Assembly: GCF_003950315.1 (NCBI RefSeq)
Contig: NZ_NGJT01000014.1
Span: forward strand, 1 to 61,573
DNA length: 61,573 bases
Origin: Vagococcus bubulae
GTDB taxonomy: Bacteria > Bacillota > Bacilli > Lactobacillales > Vagococcaceae
Reading direction: 5' to 3'
In this document: piece by piece, positions 43,423-54,007 of the stretch
How the letters are laid out: every line of letters begins with the position of its first letter
How positions within the stretch are numbered: the first letter of the stretch is position 1
Made by a program: the position numbers and the translations under genes
Notes under the pieces: model-generated
What the model was told of the DNA's origin: nothing
Database searches by the model: none
What the model saw: only the letters and a program-made list of their open reading frames with translations

Positions 43423-43729
43423 TTGAATTATTATCTCCTAAATCAATTTTTTTGTAGTTACTTACAAGCATTAATCCTTTATACGCTTGTAAATCTTCAT
43501 CGCAATCTTCACAATAAATGTATTCTTCTTCGTTCCAAAAGGCGACTAAATATGGGTCTTTACATTTTACTTCTTCATACTGATGTTTTAAATCATCATA
43601 TTGTTTCATGAATTCCTTTTCTGCATCATGAAACTTATCAAATACAACTTCTGATTTTATACTTTTTTCCCATTCTTCAAAAAACCACCAAGGCTCATCT
43701 TCACTATAAGTCTGAATAACTTGATACAT
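43343..43729 (-). CDS. DUF1033 family protein
   Basis: This 128-aa protein starts MYQVIQTYSEDEPWWFFEEWEKSI, the DUF1033 signature. The end is low in conserved residues because it overlaps the first 80 nt of topB in another frame. A CEDCDEDLQAYKGL segment with paired cysteines is present. Its function is unknown. The overlap implies coupled translation with topB. Confidence 0.8.
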   Translation of the reverse strand: MYQVIQTYSEDEPWWFFEEWEKSIKSEVVFDKFHDAEKEFMKQYDDLKHQYEEVKCKDPYLVAFWNEEEYIYCEDCDEDLQAYKGLMLVSNYKKIDLGDNNSNEATGNSRKTKCCQRFSQSARGNQKN

Positions 43730-43825
43730 CTATTTGTCCGCCCTTCTATTACACTTTACTTATAGACTATGTGAAAATATCTAAATTGACAAATCTTATG
43801 ACTTATCTATTTTATCCTGTAGAAA

Positions 43826-43857
43826 AAAAAGAAACAAGTTTTCACCTGTTTCTTTTT
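43826..43857 (-). terminator. Terminator of mgtA
   Basis: AAAAAGAAACA (43826-43836) pairs with TGTTTCTTTTT (43847-43857), with T-runs on the minus strand. It lies just after the mgtA stop. Confidence 0.8.
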
Positions 43858-43866
43858 AAAATATTA

Positions 43867-46509
43867 TTATAATAACTCACCAAAGCGTTTCACATAGATT
43901 TTTTTGATAACCATTACAAGCATTAAATAAGCAACAATTGTCAATCCTAGGTATCCCCAATATTGTCCTGGTAATGGCATTAATCCTAAATCTTGACCAA
44001 ATGCTGTAAATGGTAAGAATGACCCAATTGCAATCCCAATTGATGTAATAGTTGTTAAAATAAATGACGCTCTACTTTGAATGAATGGTAATTTTGGTGT
44101 TCTTAATGTGTGAATAACAAGTGTTTGAGACCATAATGACTCAACAAACCAACCTGCATGGAATACCGCAATAAATAACGCTTGTTGTTCTGCTCCTAAT
44201 GTGTGATAAGAGCCCCCAACAACTGCAGGACAAATCACAAAATACATTAACGCATAAGTTGTAATATCAAAAACTGAACTGGTAGGTCCAAGCCACTTCA
44301 TAAATGACCCAATACGACTTGCATCCCATTTTTTAGGTTCTTCTAAGTATTCTGCGTCCATATTATCCCATGGAATTGACATACATGAAATATCATAAAT
44401 TAAATTCAAGAATAGTAATTGAATAGGTAGCATTGGTAAAAATGGTAAGAAAATACTTGCCACAACAACAGAGAACATATTACCAAAATTTGAACTAGCT
44501 GTCATTTTTACGTATTTCATAATATTACCAAACGTTGTACGACCTGCTAAAATACCACGTTCTAAAACCATTAAATCTTTTTCTAATAGAATAACATCTG
44601 CACTTTCTTTTGCAATATCAACCGCAGTATCTACTGAAATACCAACATCAGCTTCTTTCATCGCTGGTGCATCGTTAATTCCATCACCCATAAAACCAAC
44701 TGTGTGGCCTGCGTCGCGTAATACTTTCACTAATCGTGTTTTTTGTGACGGTGTTAATTTCACAAAAATGTTATATTTTTCTGCAATGACTTTTAATTCC
44801 ACATCATTCATACGAGAAATCTCAGAACCAGTAATTAATTCTTCGTCCTCTAATCCCACTTGTTTGCAAACAGATTTTGTCACTAAAGCATTATCTCCTG
44901 TCAATACTTTAACGCCAACTCCATGTTCTTTTAATGCTTTTAATGCATCTTTTGTTGTTTCTTTTGGTGGATCAAGGAAAGCAAGGTAACCAATTAAGAC
45001 CATATCACTTTCATCTTTTATTGAAAACTCACCAACAACACTTGGGTTTGTTTTTTGAGCTACTGCAATAACTCTTAATCCATCTTCATTTAATTCATCC
45101 ACTGTTTTTAAAATTGTTGATTTGATATCCTCTGTTAAAGGTACCACACTGCCACGATAATCCACATAGCTTGATACTTCTAACATTTCTTCAACCGCAC
45201 CTTTAGTAATCATTTGCGTTTTACCAAAAGCATCTTCAATCACCACACTCATGCGACGACGTTGGAAATCAAATGGAATTTCATCCACTTTTTTATAAGC
45301 ATTGACATTCATATTTAATTCTTCTTCTGCTGACTCGATAATAGCTTTATCCATTAAGTTTTTTAATCCTGTTTGATAATAACTGTTAAAGAAAGCATGT
45401 CTTAATACTCTGTCATCTTCTTTTCCATCGACATCTAAATGATATTCTAAAATAATTTTATCTTGTGTTAATGTCCCTGTCTTATCAGTACATAAGACAT
45501 CTATTGCACCAAAATTTTGGATAGAATTTAAATTTTTGATGATGGTTCCTTTTTTCGCCATAGTTGACGCACCTTTTACAAGGTTAGTTGTCACAATCAT
45601 TGGTAACATTTCAGGCGTTAATCCCACAGCCACTGATAAACCAAATAGAAATGCTTCTAACCAGTCGCCTTTTGTTAAACCATTAATAAGGAATACTGTT
45701 GGAGCCATGACCATCATAAAACGAATTAATAACCAAGAAGTTTTTGAAATTCCAACATCAAAACTAGTAATAGTATGTTTTTCGGACACATCTTTGGCGA
45801 TTTGTCCAAATAATGTACCATTTCCAACAGCGATAACTAGTCCAATGGCACTACCACTCACCACGTTACTTCCCATAAATGCAATATTTTCATAATCTGT
45901 TTCTGTGTCTTTTTTTCTCATTGTAAACGTATCTTTTTTCTCAACTGGATAACTTTCACCTGTCATCGCAGCTTGAGAAACAAATAAATCTTTGGTGCGA
46001 ATCAATCGAACGTCAGCTGGTAACATGTCTCCTGCTGATAATTTAACAATATCTCCACAGACAATTTCTTCAATAGGAAGCTCAACTTCTTCTCCTTTTC
46101 TAAGAACGGTTGCTGTGACTTTTACCATATTGCTAAGCTTTTCAGCGGCATTGTTTGATTTAACTGACTGAACAAGTGTCATTGTTCCACTTAAAACAAC
46201 CATTGCCACAATGATTAATACACCGGTTAAGTCTTTTTCATCTGCTGGGACAATCACATAATCTGTGATGAACGAAATAATGGCTAATGCTAATAATACT
46301 GTCGTAAACGGTGTAAAATATGCTTTTAAAACTTCGACGATAAATGGTGTTTTCTTTTTATGTGAAATAACATTTTCACCAAACTCATCTCTTAATACTT
46401 CTGCTTCACTGTTATTTATTCCACTTAAACTTGTCTTAAATCCTGATAATAATTTGTCTACATTTGTTTGTGCAAAATATTTGTAGTTTGCGATTTCTTT
46501 TTTTTCCAT
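43867..46509 (-). CDS. mgtA: Magnesium-translocating P-type ATPase (MgtA)
   Basis: MgtA imports Mg2+ at the cost of ATP. The 880-aa form starting at 46509 (after AAGAAGG) has the cation ATPase N-domain, an actuator with TGES, the phosphorylation motif DKTGTLT, the nucleotide-binding domain, GDGINDAPA, and a C-terminal domain of several helices. An in-frame ATG at 46596 with the stronger ribosome site AAGGGGGA gives a longer form (909 aa) with an extra hydrophobic N-terminal segment. Both may be made. Upstream lies an M-box riboswitch, so expression rises when Mg2+ is low. Neighbours are unrelated. Confidence 0.93.
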   Translation of the reverse strand: MEKKEIANYKYFAQTNVDKLLSGFKTSLSGINNSEAEVLRDEFGENVISHKKKTPFIVEVLKAYFTPFTTVLLALAIISFITDYVIVPADEKDLTGVLIIVAMVVLSGTMTLVQSVKSNNAAEKLSNMVKVTATVLRKGEEVELPIEEIVCGDIVKLSAGDMLPADVRLIRTKDLFVSQAAMTGESYPVEKKDTFTMRKKDTETDYENIAFMGSNVVSGSAIGLVIAVGNGTLFGQIAKDVSEKHTITSFDVGISKTSWLLIRFMMVMAPTVFLINGLTKGDWLEAFLFGLSVAVGLTPEMLPMIVTTNLVKGASTMAKKGTIIKNLNSIQNFGAIDVLCTDKTGTLTQDKIILEYHLDVDGKEDDRVLRHAFFNSYYQTGLKNLMDKAIIESAEEELNMNVNAYKKVDEIPFDFQRRRMSVVIEDAFGKTQMITKGAVEEMLEVSSYVDYRGSVVPLTEDIKSTILKTVDELNEDGLRVIAVAQKTNPSVVGEFSIKDESDMVLIGYLAFLDPPKETTKDALKALKEHGVGVKVLTGDNALVTKSVCKQVGLEDEELITGSEISRMNDVELKVIAEKYNIFVKLTPSQKTRLVKVLRDAGHTVGFMGDGINDAPAMKEADVGISVDTAVDIAKESADVILLEKDLMVLERGILAGRTTFGNIMKYVKMTASSNFGNMFSVVVASIFLPFLPMLPIQLLFLNLIYDISCMSIPWDNMDAEYLEEPKKWDASRIGSFMKWLGPTSSVFDITTYALMYFVICPAVVGGSYHTLGAEQQALFIAVFHAGWFVESLWSQTLVIHTLRTPKLPFIQSRASFILTTITSIGIAIGSFLPFTAFGQDLGLMPLPGQYWGYLGLTIVAYLMLVMVIKKIYVKRFGELL

Positions 46510-46596
46510 TGTTGTAACCTTCTTTCCCACTTGTTGTATCCATAAGAAACACCCGACCATAAAAAAGAGTATGCCACTCAAATTTGTATGTATCAT
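46510..46596 (-). other. In-frame N-terminal extension of MgtA (29 codons, hydrophobic)
   Basis: An ATG at 46596 is in frame with mgtA and has a better Shine-Dalgarno site (AAGGGGGA, about 8 bases upstream) than the internal start at 46509. The 29 residues include [18 protein letters not shown], long enough to be a transmembrane helix or signal anchor. Usual MgtA proteins start near the internal methionine, so this may be an alternative form. It is not conserved as far as I know. Confidence 0.5.
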
Positions 46597-46652
46597 GTGT
46601 ATTCCCCCTTAATTATTGGGTCCTTTTTGAGAAGTGGTTACAAGCTATCAAC

Positions 46653-46751
46653 TTATCTTTCTGAGGTAGAAACAGATAGACAATAATAAACTTTTTCTAT
46701 GTTCCACTTTTCTAGACCCTTGTAACTTCGACCGTGACTACTATCTTCCAT
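46653..46751 (-). CDS. 32-residue small ORF in the mgtA leader
   Basis: The ORF starts 8 bases after a consensus AAAGGAG and ends with TAA at 46653, 57 bases before the long mgtA start. The peptide starts MEDSSHGRSYKGLEKWN and contains YYCLSVSTSER at the end; it has no clear transmembrane segment. Its mRNA carries GTTACAAG, GGGTC and GAAAAGTGG, which can pair with CTTGTAAC, GGACCC and CCACTTCTC located between it and mgtA. This suggests control by translation of the ORF, in the manner of MgtL-type leaders. No homologue is recognised. It lies downstream of the M-box terminator. Confidence 0.55.
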   Translation of the reverse strand: MEDSSHGRSYKGLEKWNIEKVYYCLSVSTSER

Positions 46752-46844
46752 GTGTTTCCATCTCCTTTATTCGTTATTTTATTGGTAAGAATGATATTAA
46801 AAGAACAGATATCCCTCCTTTTTTTGATTAGCAAACGCGAAAAA

Positions 46845-46874
46845 GCCTTTCGTCATATAAACTCGACGAAAGGC
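46845..46874 (-). terminator. Terminator of the mgtA Mg2+ riboswitch
   Basis: GCCTTTCGTC (46845-46854) and GACGAAAGGC (46865-46874) form a perfect 10-bp stem followed on the minus strand by CTTTTTCGC. It ends transcription when the M-box binds Mg2+. Confidence 0.88.
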
Positions 46875-46889
46875 GTAAAGACACATTAA

Positions 46890-47072
46890 AGAAACCTGTG
46901 AGATCCAATCGTTGAGTTTTAGCACTATACAACGTAAAAGTTACAATGAACTTTAGCTACGTTAAAGAAAACCTTATATCGATCATCTCTGTTATACCCA
47001 TTGGCGTCTCTCGACATTTTTGGGCAGTAGCCTATGTTTGTATAGGAGCCTCACCTAACTAATCTATTTTTC
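46890..47072 (-). promoter_or_regulatory. M-box (ykoK-type) Mg2+ riboswitch
   Basis: Read on the minus strand the leader has GTTAGGTGAGGCTCC at 47059, then the motif for a GGCTACTGCCCAAAAATG stem, GTCGAGAGACGCCAATGG, CAGAGATGATCG and ATAAGGT, all hallmarks of the ykoK/M-box aptamer. It lies between the mgtA promoter and terminator. Mg2+ binding exposes the terminator and stops mgtA expression. Confidence 0.95.
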
Positions 47073-47083
47073 TTACACAATGA

Positions 47084-47112
47084 ACTATATCGTATTAAAA
47101 ACATCCTGTCAA
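47084..47112 (-). promoter_or_regulatory. Promoter of the mgtA leader
   Basis: TTGACA (47112-47107) and TATAGT (47089-47084) are separated by exactly 17 bases on the minus strand. No terminator was seen after mnmA, so mnmA read-through could also reach the riboswitch. Confidence 0.75.
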
Positions 47113-47124
47113 TACTTTTTTTAA

Positions 47125-48321
<1,197 letters not shown>

Positions 48322-48371
48322 TTATTATATTATATCGTTTTTACTTGATAAAATCATCTCTTTGACACAAA

Positions 48372-48399
48372 AAAAGAACTGTCATATGACAATTCTTTT
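48372..48399 (-). terminator. Terminator of the DUF1831 gene
   Basis: AAAAGAAcTGTCAT (48372-48385) pairs with ATGACAaTTCTTTT (48386-48399) with one mismatch, with T-runs on the minus strand. It separates mnmA from the desulfurase unit. Confidence 0.75.
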
Positions 48400-48405
48400 A
48401 AGGTT

Positions 48406-48747
48406 TTACGCTTTTTCAAGGCAATCAAAAGACATTAAATCTTCCATAATGTAATAAAATTGTTCTTGTTTATCCTTTTGGTCATCTGATTTAAAGATAT
48501 TGATTGCTTTCAATCCATTAGCAGTTGTTAAAGACATTTTTAAAGTCTTCAAATCTTTTGCCACAGTAATTTTTAATTTTGGACTTTGTTTAGCTTGTGG
48601 TGAAATATCTAATGGTCTAGCAAGTTGTAAGTTACCTGAAGACGTCACTTGAAACCCATAATCTTTAAATGTATAAGTTCGTGCTTTTGGATTTATTTTA
48701 TAAAATTGTGGGCACCCTTCCACTGTTGCCTTTTCTAAAAATGACAT
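48406..48747 (-). CDS. DUF1831 domain-containing protein
   Basis: This 113-aa protein matches the DUF1831 family found near cysteine desulfurases in Lactobacillales. Visible features are PKARTYTFKDYGFQVTSSGNLQLARPL and TTANGLKAINIFKSDD. Its role is unknown. It lies 59 bases after the desulfurase gene and upstream of mnmA. The link to sulfur transfer is inferred only from this context. Confidence 0.8.
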   Translation of the reverse strand: MSFLEKATVEGCPQFYKINPKARTYTFKDYGFQVTSSGNLQLARPLDISPQAKQSPKLKITVAKDLKTLKMSLTTANGLKAINIFKSDDQKDKQEQFYYIMEDLMSFDCLEKA

Positions 48748-48806
48748 ATTTATCCCCCTAATAAAGTTGATACTTACATTATAATGAATCTGTTTACAAA
48801 TACCAA

Positions 48807-49955
48807 CTATTTTTTCAAAATTGATTGAATCGTTGCTACTAATCTTTGTGAAAAATCACCAATGTTATCTTCTGTTACCCCTTGACCAAAACTAATTCGA
48901 ACAGATTCTTTTGCAGCTACTAACTCATCAGGATGAATCGCTTCTATCACTCGTGAGGGTTTCACATCTCCTGCACTACAAGCAGAGCCAATCGAAATGG
49001 CAAAACCAGCCAAATCTAATCGTGATAACAGTACATGATTTGGCACATTTTTAAACCAAATATTTAAAATATGAGGTAATTTATTAGATAAATCGCCATT
49101 AATAACATACTCAATACCTGCTTCATCAAGCATTTCTAAAATTGTTTTTTCAAAAATAAAATATTTTTCTTTATTGGTTTCTTTTTTCTCTGGCGTTAAT
49201 AGTGATACAGCTGTTTTTAATCCCACTATTCCAGCAAGATTTTCGGTTCCTGCTCGTCTTTTTTCTTCTTGGTCGCCACCTTGTATTAAGACAGGCGTTG
49301 GTTTAGTCGAACGAATATAAGTAAACCCTACTCCTTTAGGGCCATTAATTTTATGAGCAGAGATAGTCAAATAATCAACGAACAAATCATTCACATCTAT
49401 TACTTCACTACCAAATGCTTGTACCGCATCTGTATGGAATAAAATATTTTCTGAGTGAAGTAACTGACCAATCTCTTTAATTGGATTCAATGTTCCAATT
49501 TCATTATTTCCATACATTATGGACACTAATATGGTTTCAGGGGTCAAAGCTTCTTTAATTTGTTCCACGGTGACTTTACCAGTTTTGTCTACCGGTAAAA
49601 AAGTCACATCAAATCCTTGTTCCATTAATGTTTTTAATGGTTTAATCACCGCAGAATGCTCAACATTAGTGGTAATGATATGATTCCCTTGATGTTTCAT
49701 TTGTTTCGAAACATCAAGTAACACTGTATTATCTCCTTCAGACCCTCCACCATTAAAGACTATTTCTCTTGGTAGTGCACCGATTGACTCCGCGATGGTC
49801 TCACGCGCTAAATCTAACTCAAACTCTGCTTGTCTACCGAATTGATGGACACTAGATGGATTACCAAATGTTGATGACATAATTCGTGTCATTTCCTCAA
49901 TCACTTCAGGAGCCATCGGGGTTGTTGCTGCGTGGTCTAAATAAACTGCTTGCAT
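48807..49955 (-). CDS. Cysteine desulfurase (IscS/NifS-like)
   Basis: This PLP enzyme takes sulfur from cysteine as a persulfide for tRNA thiolation (with MnmA) and Fe-S clusters. The 382-aa protein has the start YLDHAATTPMAPEV, PLP lysine in SAHKINGPKGVGF, and the active cysteine in SIGSACSAGD, which is near residue 325. The ATG at 49955 begins the conserved sequence; longer in-frame extension to 50030 overlaps the cls gene and is not conserved. It leads the desulfurase-DUF1831-mnmA group. Confidence 0.92.
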   Translation of the reverse strand: MQAVYLDHAATTPMAPEVIEEMTRIMSSTFGNPSSVHQFGRQAEFELDLARETIAESIGALPREIVFNGGGSEGDNTVLLDVSKQMKHQGNHIITTNVEHSAVIKPLKTLMEQGFDVTFLPVDKTGKVTVEQIKEALTPETILVSIMYGNNEIGTLNPIKEIGQLLHSENILFHTDAVQAFGSEVIDVNDLFVDYLTISAHKINGPKGVGFTYIRSTKPTPVLIQGGDQEEKRRAGTENLAGIVGLKTAVSLLTPEKKETNKEKYFIFEKTILEMLDEAGIEYVINGDLSNKLPHILNIWFKNVPNHVLLSRLDLAGFAISIGSACSAGDVKPSRVIEAIHPDELVAAKESVRISFGQGVTEDNIGDFSQRLVATIQSILKK

Positions 49956-49989
49956 AGTTCTCACTCTCTCATTTTCTATCTTTTTGTTA

Positions 49990-51522
49990 TTACAATAGCG
50001 GGGCAAAAACGGATAAACACGCCCGTACAACTTTTTTAGGGAATGACACGTTTCTTGCTTCTTCTAATGTTATTAATTGACTTAAATTTTCTGTTTGCAG
50101 ATGATCTTGTAACACGGCTTCGACACCATTCGTTTGATACATCCATACACCACATTCAAAATGTAAAAATAAACTACGATAGTCCAAATTCACTGTTCCA
50201 ACGGTTGCATATTCTCCATCCACCACACAGGTTTTAGAATGAATAAATCCTGGTGTGTATTCATATATTTTTACTCCTGCTTCAATCAGTTGAGCATAAT
50301 TTGATTTGGTCACAGCATGAACATACCATTTATCAGGAATATGTGGGGTAATAATCCTTACATCTACACCACCTTTAGCCGCGTTACATAACGCTTCCAT
50401 CAATAGATTATCAATGACTAAATAAGGGGTTGTAAAATAAACATACTCTGTCGCACGGTTAATTAAATTTAAATAAACGTTCATTCCAACGGTTTCTTTA
50501 TCAAATGGCGAGTCAACATATGGTTGATAATACCCCTTGCTTTTTGGTAACTCACCTGGTGCATAAGTTGGCATAAATTGTTCTACGTTACTTTCAGTTG
50601 AGTTGATAAAGTCCCACATAGATAAGAATAACAATGAAAATCCCCAAGCGGCTTCACCAACCATTTTGATTGAATTGTCTTTCCAATGACCAAAACGCTC
50701 AACTGTATTGATGTATTCATCCGCTAAATTAATCCCACCAGTATAGGCGACTTTTCCATCAATCACGGTAATTTTTCGGTGATTTCGATTATTAAAGATA
50801 GGAGATAATACTGGAATAAACGGATTAAATACACAGCATTTGATTCCTTCTTCTCGTAATTTTTTCTCATATCCATGAGGTAAAGTAAATAAACACCCAA
50901 AATCATCATAAATAAAACGAACATCTACGCCAGCTCTGGCTTTTTTTATCATAATATCAAGTATTGTATTCCACATTTGTCCTTCATGAACGATAAAATA
51001 TTCCATAAAAATATATTTTTCCGCTTTTTCTAAATCTTCAATCATTGCTTCAAAAGCTTGCTCTCCTAATGGAAAATACTCACTCGTTGTATGTTCAAAC
51101 AACGAAGCCTCTCCATGTTTACTTAAATAATTGGATTGTATAACCGCATTTTGGTTTCCATCTGTTATGGTTGCTTTAGCAACTGTTTGTTCATTAGCAC
51201 GTTGTTCTCTTTCTTGAACCATTGCCATTTTCATCTTTTCTTTTTTACTAAAACGAACACGACCAAACACTAAATAAATCACCGTTCCAAAAATTGGAAT
51301 CAACATAATTGGAATAATCCAAGCAATCTTATAAGCTGGATTACTACGACTATTGATAATTTTTATAATAACTGAACTAGAAATTAACAAATAAAATGTA
51401 TAAAAGTAAACAAAAAAATGTTGAAATCTAAACACTATAGCAAATAATACTCCTAATTGAATAAGAATTAATAACACGATAATAACTGCTCTATTTGAAA
51501 TAACTTTTAATAACTTTTCCAT
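49990..51522 (-). CDS. cls: Cardiolipin synthase
   Basis: This 510-aa membrane enzyme makes cardiolipin from two phosphatidylglycerols. Two N-terminal helices (about 12-30, 35-55) plus a hydrophobic stretch (KIAWIIPIMLIPIFGTVIYLVFG) are followed by two phospholipase-D (HKD) motifs: NHRKITVIDGKVAYTGG and IHSKTCVVDGEYATVGTVN. The lengths match the family. Its end comes 34 bases before the desulfurase start. Changes in Cls are linked to daptomycin resistance in enterococci; nothing here indicates a mutation. Confidence 0.93.
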   Translation of the reverse strand: MEKLLKVISNRAVIIVLLILIQLGVLFAIVFRFQHFFVYFYTFYLLISSSVIIKIINSRSNPAYKIAWIIPIMLIPIFGTVIYLVFGRVRFSKKEKMKMAMVQEREQRANEQTVAKATITDGNQNAVIQSNYLSKHGEASLFEHTTSEYFPLGEQAFEAMIEDLEKAEKYIFMEYFIVHEGQMWNTILDIMIKKARAGVDVRFIYDDFGCLFTLPHGYEKKLREEGIKCCVFNPFIPVLSPIFNNRNHRKITVIDGKVAYTGGINLADEYINTVERFGHWKDNSIKMVGEAAWGFSLLFLSMWDFINSTESNVEQFMPTYAPGELPKSKGYYQPYVDSPFDKETVGMNVYLNLINRATEYVYFTTPYLVIDNLLMEALCNAAKGGVDVRIITPHIPDKWYVHAVTKSNYAQLIEAGVKIYEYTPGFIHSKTCVVDGEYATVGTVNLDYRSLFLHFECGVWMYQTNGVEAVLQDHLQTENLSQLITLEEARNVSFPKKVVRACLSVFAPLL

Positions 51523-51560
51523 CCATCTCTCCCAATCTACTCATCTTTTTTAAATGAAGA

Positions 51561-51587
51561 AAAAGGCTCTTTTTTAGAGAGCCTTTT
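51561..51587 (-). terminator. Terminator of the aldo/keto reductase gene
   Basis: AAAAGGCTCT (51561-51570) pairs with AGAGCCTTTT (51578-51587), with T-rich sequence following on the minus strand. The stem overlaps the last codon of the gene. Confidence 0.85.
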
Positions 51588-52437
51588 AAAAGGTAACGTC
51601 ATCCGGATTTCTTGCCTGACCAGCTTTTCCTTGTAAAGCATCAATAAGTCCCATATCAAATTCAGATAATTCAAAGTCAAATAGTTCAATGTTTTCTTTA
51701 ATTCGACTTGGTGTGACAGACTTAGGAAGAGGTAAAAATCCTTTTTGAAGTGACCAACGCAACACAACTTGTGCGACAGTTTTATTATGTGAATCGGCAA
51801 TTTCTTCTAATTCTTTTAATTTAAAGATATCTCCTGTTCCTAAAGGACTATATGCCTCTAGAACAATGCCTTTATTTTTACAATAATCAACAATCACTTT
51901 TTGTTGATCACTAGGATTGAGATAGATTTGATTAATCACTGGTTGGATTGTCGCACTTTCCTCTAATGCTTTTAGGTGATGTGGTAAAAAATTAGACACC
52001 CCTATATTTTTTATTTTTCCCTCTTCAACAGCTTCTTCCATCGCTCTCCAAGCATCAGCGTTTGCTTGTTGCCACTTTTCACGATAATCAACTGGGTTAG
52101 GCCAGTGAATTAAGTATAAATCCAAATAATCTAGATTCAATTTCTCCAACGAATCATTAATAGCTTGTTTGGCTTTTTCATATGAGTGATCTTTATTCCA
52201 CAATTTTGTGGTTATAAATAACTCTTCACGTGCAATGCCACTTTCTTTAATTGCTTCTCCAACACTTGCTTCATTTCCATAAATCATTGCTGTATCAATG
52301 TGGCGATACCCTGCTTCTAACGCAGATTTTACAGCTTGCTTGGCTACTTCTCCATTTTCTGCTTGCCACGTACCAAATCCCACTACTGGAATTTTGTTGC
52401 CATTTTTTAGAGTATAGTAAGTCTGTTCTGTCATCAT
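51586..52437 (-). CDS. Aldo/keto reductase
   Basis: This 283-aa NADPH-dependent aldehyde/ketone reductase belongs to the AKR family (AKR5-like, 2,5-diketo-gluconate reductase group). Seen are PVVGFGTWQ, GYRHIDTAMIYGNE (catalytic Asp and Tyr), TTKLWNKDH (Lys), YLIHWPNP (His) and the cofactor motif LPKSVTPSRIKEN. Its substrate is unknown. GGAGG precedes the ATG. It lies between dacA and cls in a run of minus-strand genes. Confidence 0.9.
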   Translation of the reverse strand: MMTEQTYYTLKNGNKIPVVGFGTWQAENGEVAKQAVKSALEAGYRHIDTAMIYGNEASVGEAIKESGIAREELFITTKLWNKDHSYEKAKQAINDSLEKLNLDYLDLYLIHWPNPVDYREKWQQANADAWRAMEEAVEEGKIKNIGVSNFLPHHLKALEESATIQPVINQIYLNPSDQQKVIVDYCKNKGIVLEAYSPLGTGDIFKLKELEEIADSHNKTVAQVVLRWSLQKGFLPLPKSVTPSRIKENIELFDFELSEFDMGLIDALQGKAGQARNPDDVTF

Positions 52438-52465
52438 TACATCCTCCCTTATTTTTGAACGAAAA

Positions 52466-53884
52466 TCATCTACGAGATTGTCGTTTTACTCTCGCCTTCA
52501 TTCTTTTTCGTTGGTTTCTTTTTCTAATATACCATATTATTAAAAATAGTAAAAAAATTAGGCTACAAAAACCAATGGCTAGTTCTTTCCAAAATCGTTT
52601 TACTGTCTGTAACCACTCAGATTGCGTTGTTGGAATGTTTGATGCGATTGATTCAACTGGTGTATTTTTTAATGCTTTTTTAACAGGATGTTCTTCTTCT
52701 TTTTCTTTATATGACACTTTCACTACTGGAATAGTCGCTGAAATTTTTTCTAGTCCATTATCAACAAGTACATTGCCATCAGCTAAACTCAACGTATAAG
52801 GTTCATCCTTTTTCACTATATCGTATAGCGGTTTATCTGTCATAATAATTTTATCGTCTATTTCATGTTCACCAGTCTCTAAAATATTTTTGTATTCATA
52901 ATGATTAAAACCATAATTTAACATAGCATTGGCAAAAGGATGTCGTTTATATTCGCCAGTTTGATCTGACCAATCACCTACACCTAACACGATGGCAATT
53001 AAACGTAACTCTCCTTTTTTTGCTGTCATATCAATGTTAAATCCACCAGATGGACTCGAACCTGTTTTTAATCCATCCACCCCTTCATAAGAATATTCTA
53101 ATCCTGGCAGCGAATAATTATACGTATCAAATGTTTCTTCAAATGGTGTTCCAGGCATTGATGTCACTTTTGGTGAATTAGTGATAGTTAAAACATCAGG
53201 ATATTTTGATAGTAAAAAATAAGTAAATGTTGCTAAATCTCTTGCTGTTGTTGTATTGGATGCATCGACTTCTAAGGTTGATGTGTCAACGCCTTCTGAC
53301 GCATATAATCCATGAAACGCACCGATTTCTGCACCCGTAATGTTGACGATTTTCGTATTTGTCATGCCTAATTCTTGTGCTGTTTGGTTCACTTTATTTA
53401 AAAATTCTACGGCATTTGGTTCAACCAAATCTGCTAACATTACCGTTGCCACATTTGAAGAAGGTACAACAGCCATTTTTAGTAATTCTCTTACTGGATA
53501 AGAAACACCTAATTGAATCTTATTATTACTTAATTGATAAATTTGAGAAATCGCCACATAGCGTTCATTGGCTTCAACTGTTGTATCTAGCGTGATTCTT
53601 CCTTCTTCAATCGCTTGATAAACTAAATAAACAACCATTAATTTCATAATACTTGCTGGATTATGTGGCGTATCAGGGTTTTCTCCCCACAAATACTGCC
53701 CTGTATTTGCATCAATTAACACTGCACCTTTTGGTTTATCTGCTTCATTGACAGTAAAACCCGATTCACTAATTAAATCCATCATACTTGGCATCTCTTG
53801 AGCCAAAACATTCCCACCACTTACTAAACAACTAAAAAAGATTATTCCCACAAATAATCCTTTCACTAACTTTTTTAATTCCAT
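52466..53884 (-). CDS. D-alanyl-D-alanine carboxypeptidase (class A low-molecular PBP)
   Basis: This 472-aa penicillin-binding protein trims D-Ala from peptidoglycan stems. A signal peptide ends near LAQ (residue 29). Active motifs are S78-I-M-K81, SSN around residue 138 (VVPSSNVAT) and KTG in VDGLKTGSSPSGG. The C-terminus has a transmembrane helix (WKELAIGFCSLIFLLFLIIWYI) and a Lys/Arg-rich tail that keeps it in the membrane. It belongs to the DacA/PBP5 group. Confidence 0.92.
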   Translation of the reverse strand: MELKKLVKGLFVGIIFFSCLVSGGNVLAQEMPSMMDLISESGFTVNEADKPKGAVLIDANTGQYLWGENPDTPHNPASIMKLMVVYLVYQAIEEGRITLDTTVEANERYVAISQIYQLSNNKIQLGVSYPVRELLKMAVVPSSNVATVMLADLVEPNAVEFLNKVNQTAQELGMTNTKIVNITGAEIGAFHGLYASEGVDTSTLEVDASNTTTARDLATFTYFLLSKYPDVLTITNSPKVTSMPGTPFEETFDTYNYSLPGLEYSYEGVDGLKTGSSPSGGFNIDMTAKKGELRLIAIVLGVGDWSDQTGEYKRHPFANAMLNYGFNHYEYKNILETGEHEIDDKIIMTDKPLYDIVKKDEPYTLSLADGNVLVDNGLEKISATIPVVKVSYKEKEEEHPVKKALKNTPVESIASNIPTTQSEWLQTVKRFWKELAIGFCSLIFLLFLIIWYIRKRNQRKRMKARVKRQSRR

Positions 53885-53954
53885 CCTATTCTCCTTTAAT
53901 AATAATCAATCACTATCATAACAAATTTTTATTGATTTTTCCGTTCTTTTAATA

Positions 53955-54002
53955 AAAAACAACCAATTATGCCATAAACTACTGTCATAACGGGTTGTTT
54001 TT
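53955..54002 (-). terminator. Terminator of pheST
   Basis: AAAAACAACC (53955-53964) pairs with GGTTGTTTTT (53993-54002), with a 28-base loop and T-run on the minus strand. It lies just after the pheT stop. Confidence 0.75.
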
Positions 54003-54007
54003 CTCTA

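Noticed and set aside
45536-45895. 119-residue plus-strand frame inside mgtA
   Set aside because: It is antisense to the P-type ATPase core; no supporting features.
51537-51800. 87-residue frame at the end of the aldo/keto reductase
   Set aside because: It is an out-of-frame overlap with the reductase and covers the terminator; no family similarity.
52251-52799. 182-residue plus-strand frame across the aldo/keto reductase and DacA
   Set aside because: It is antisense to two solid genes and has no ribosome site.
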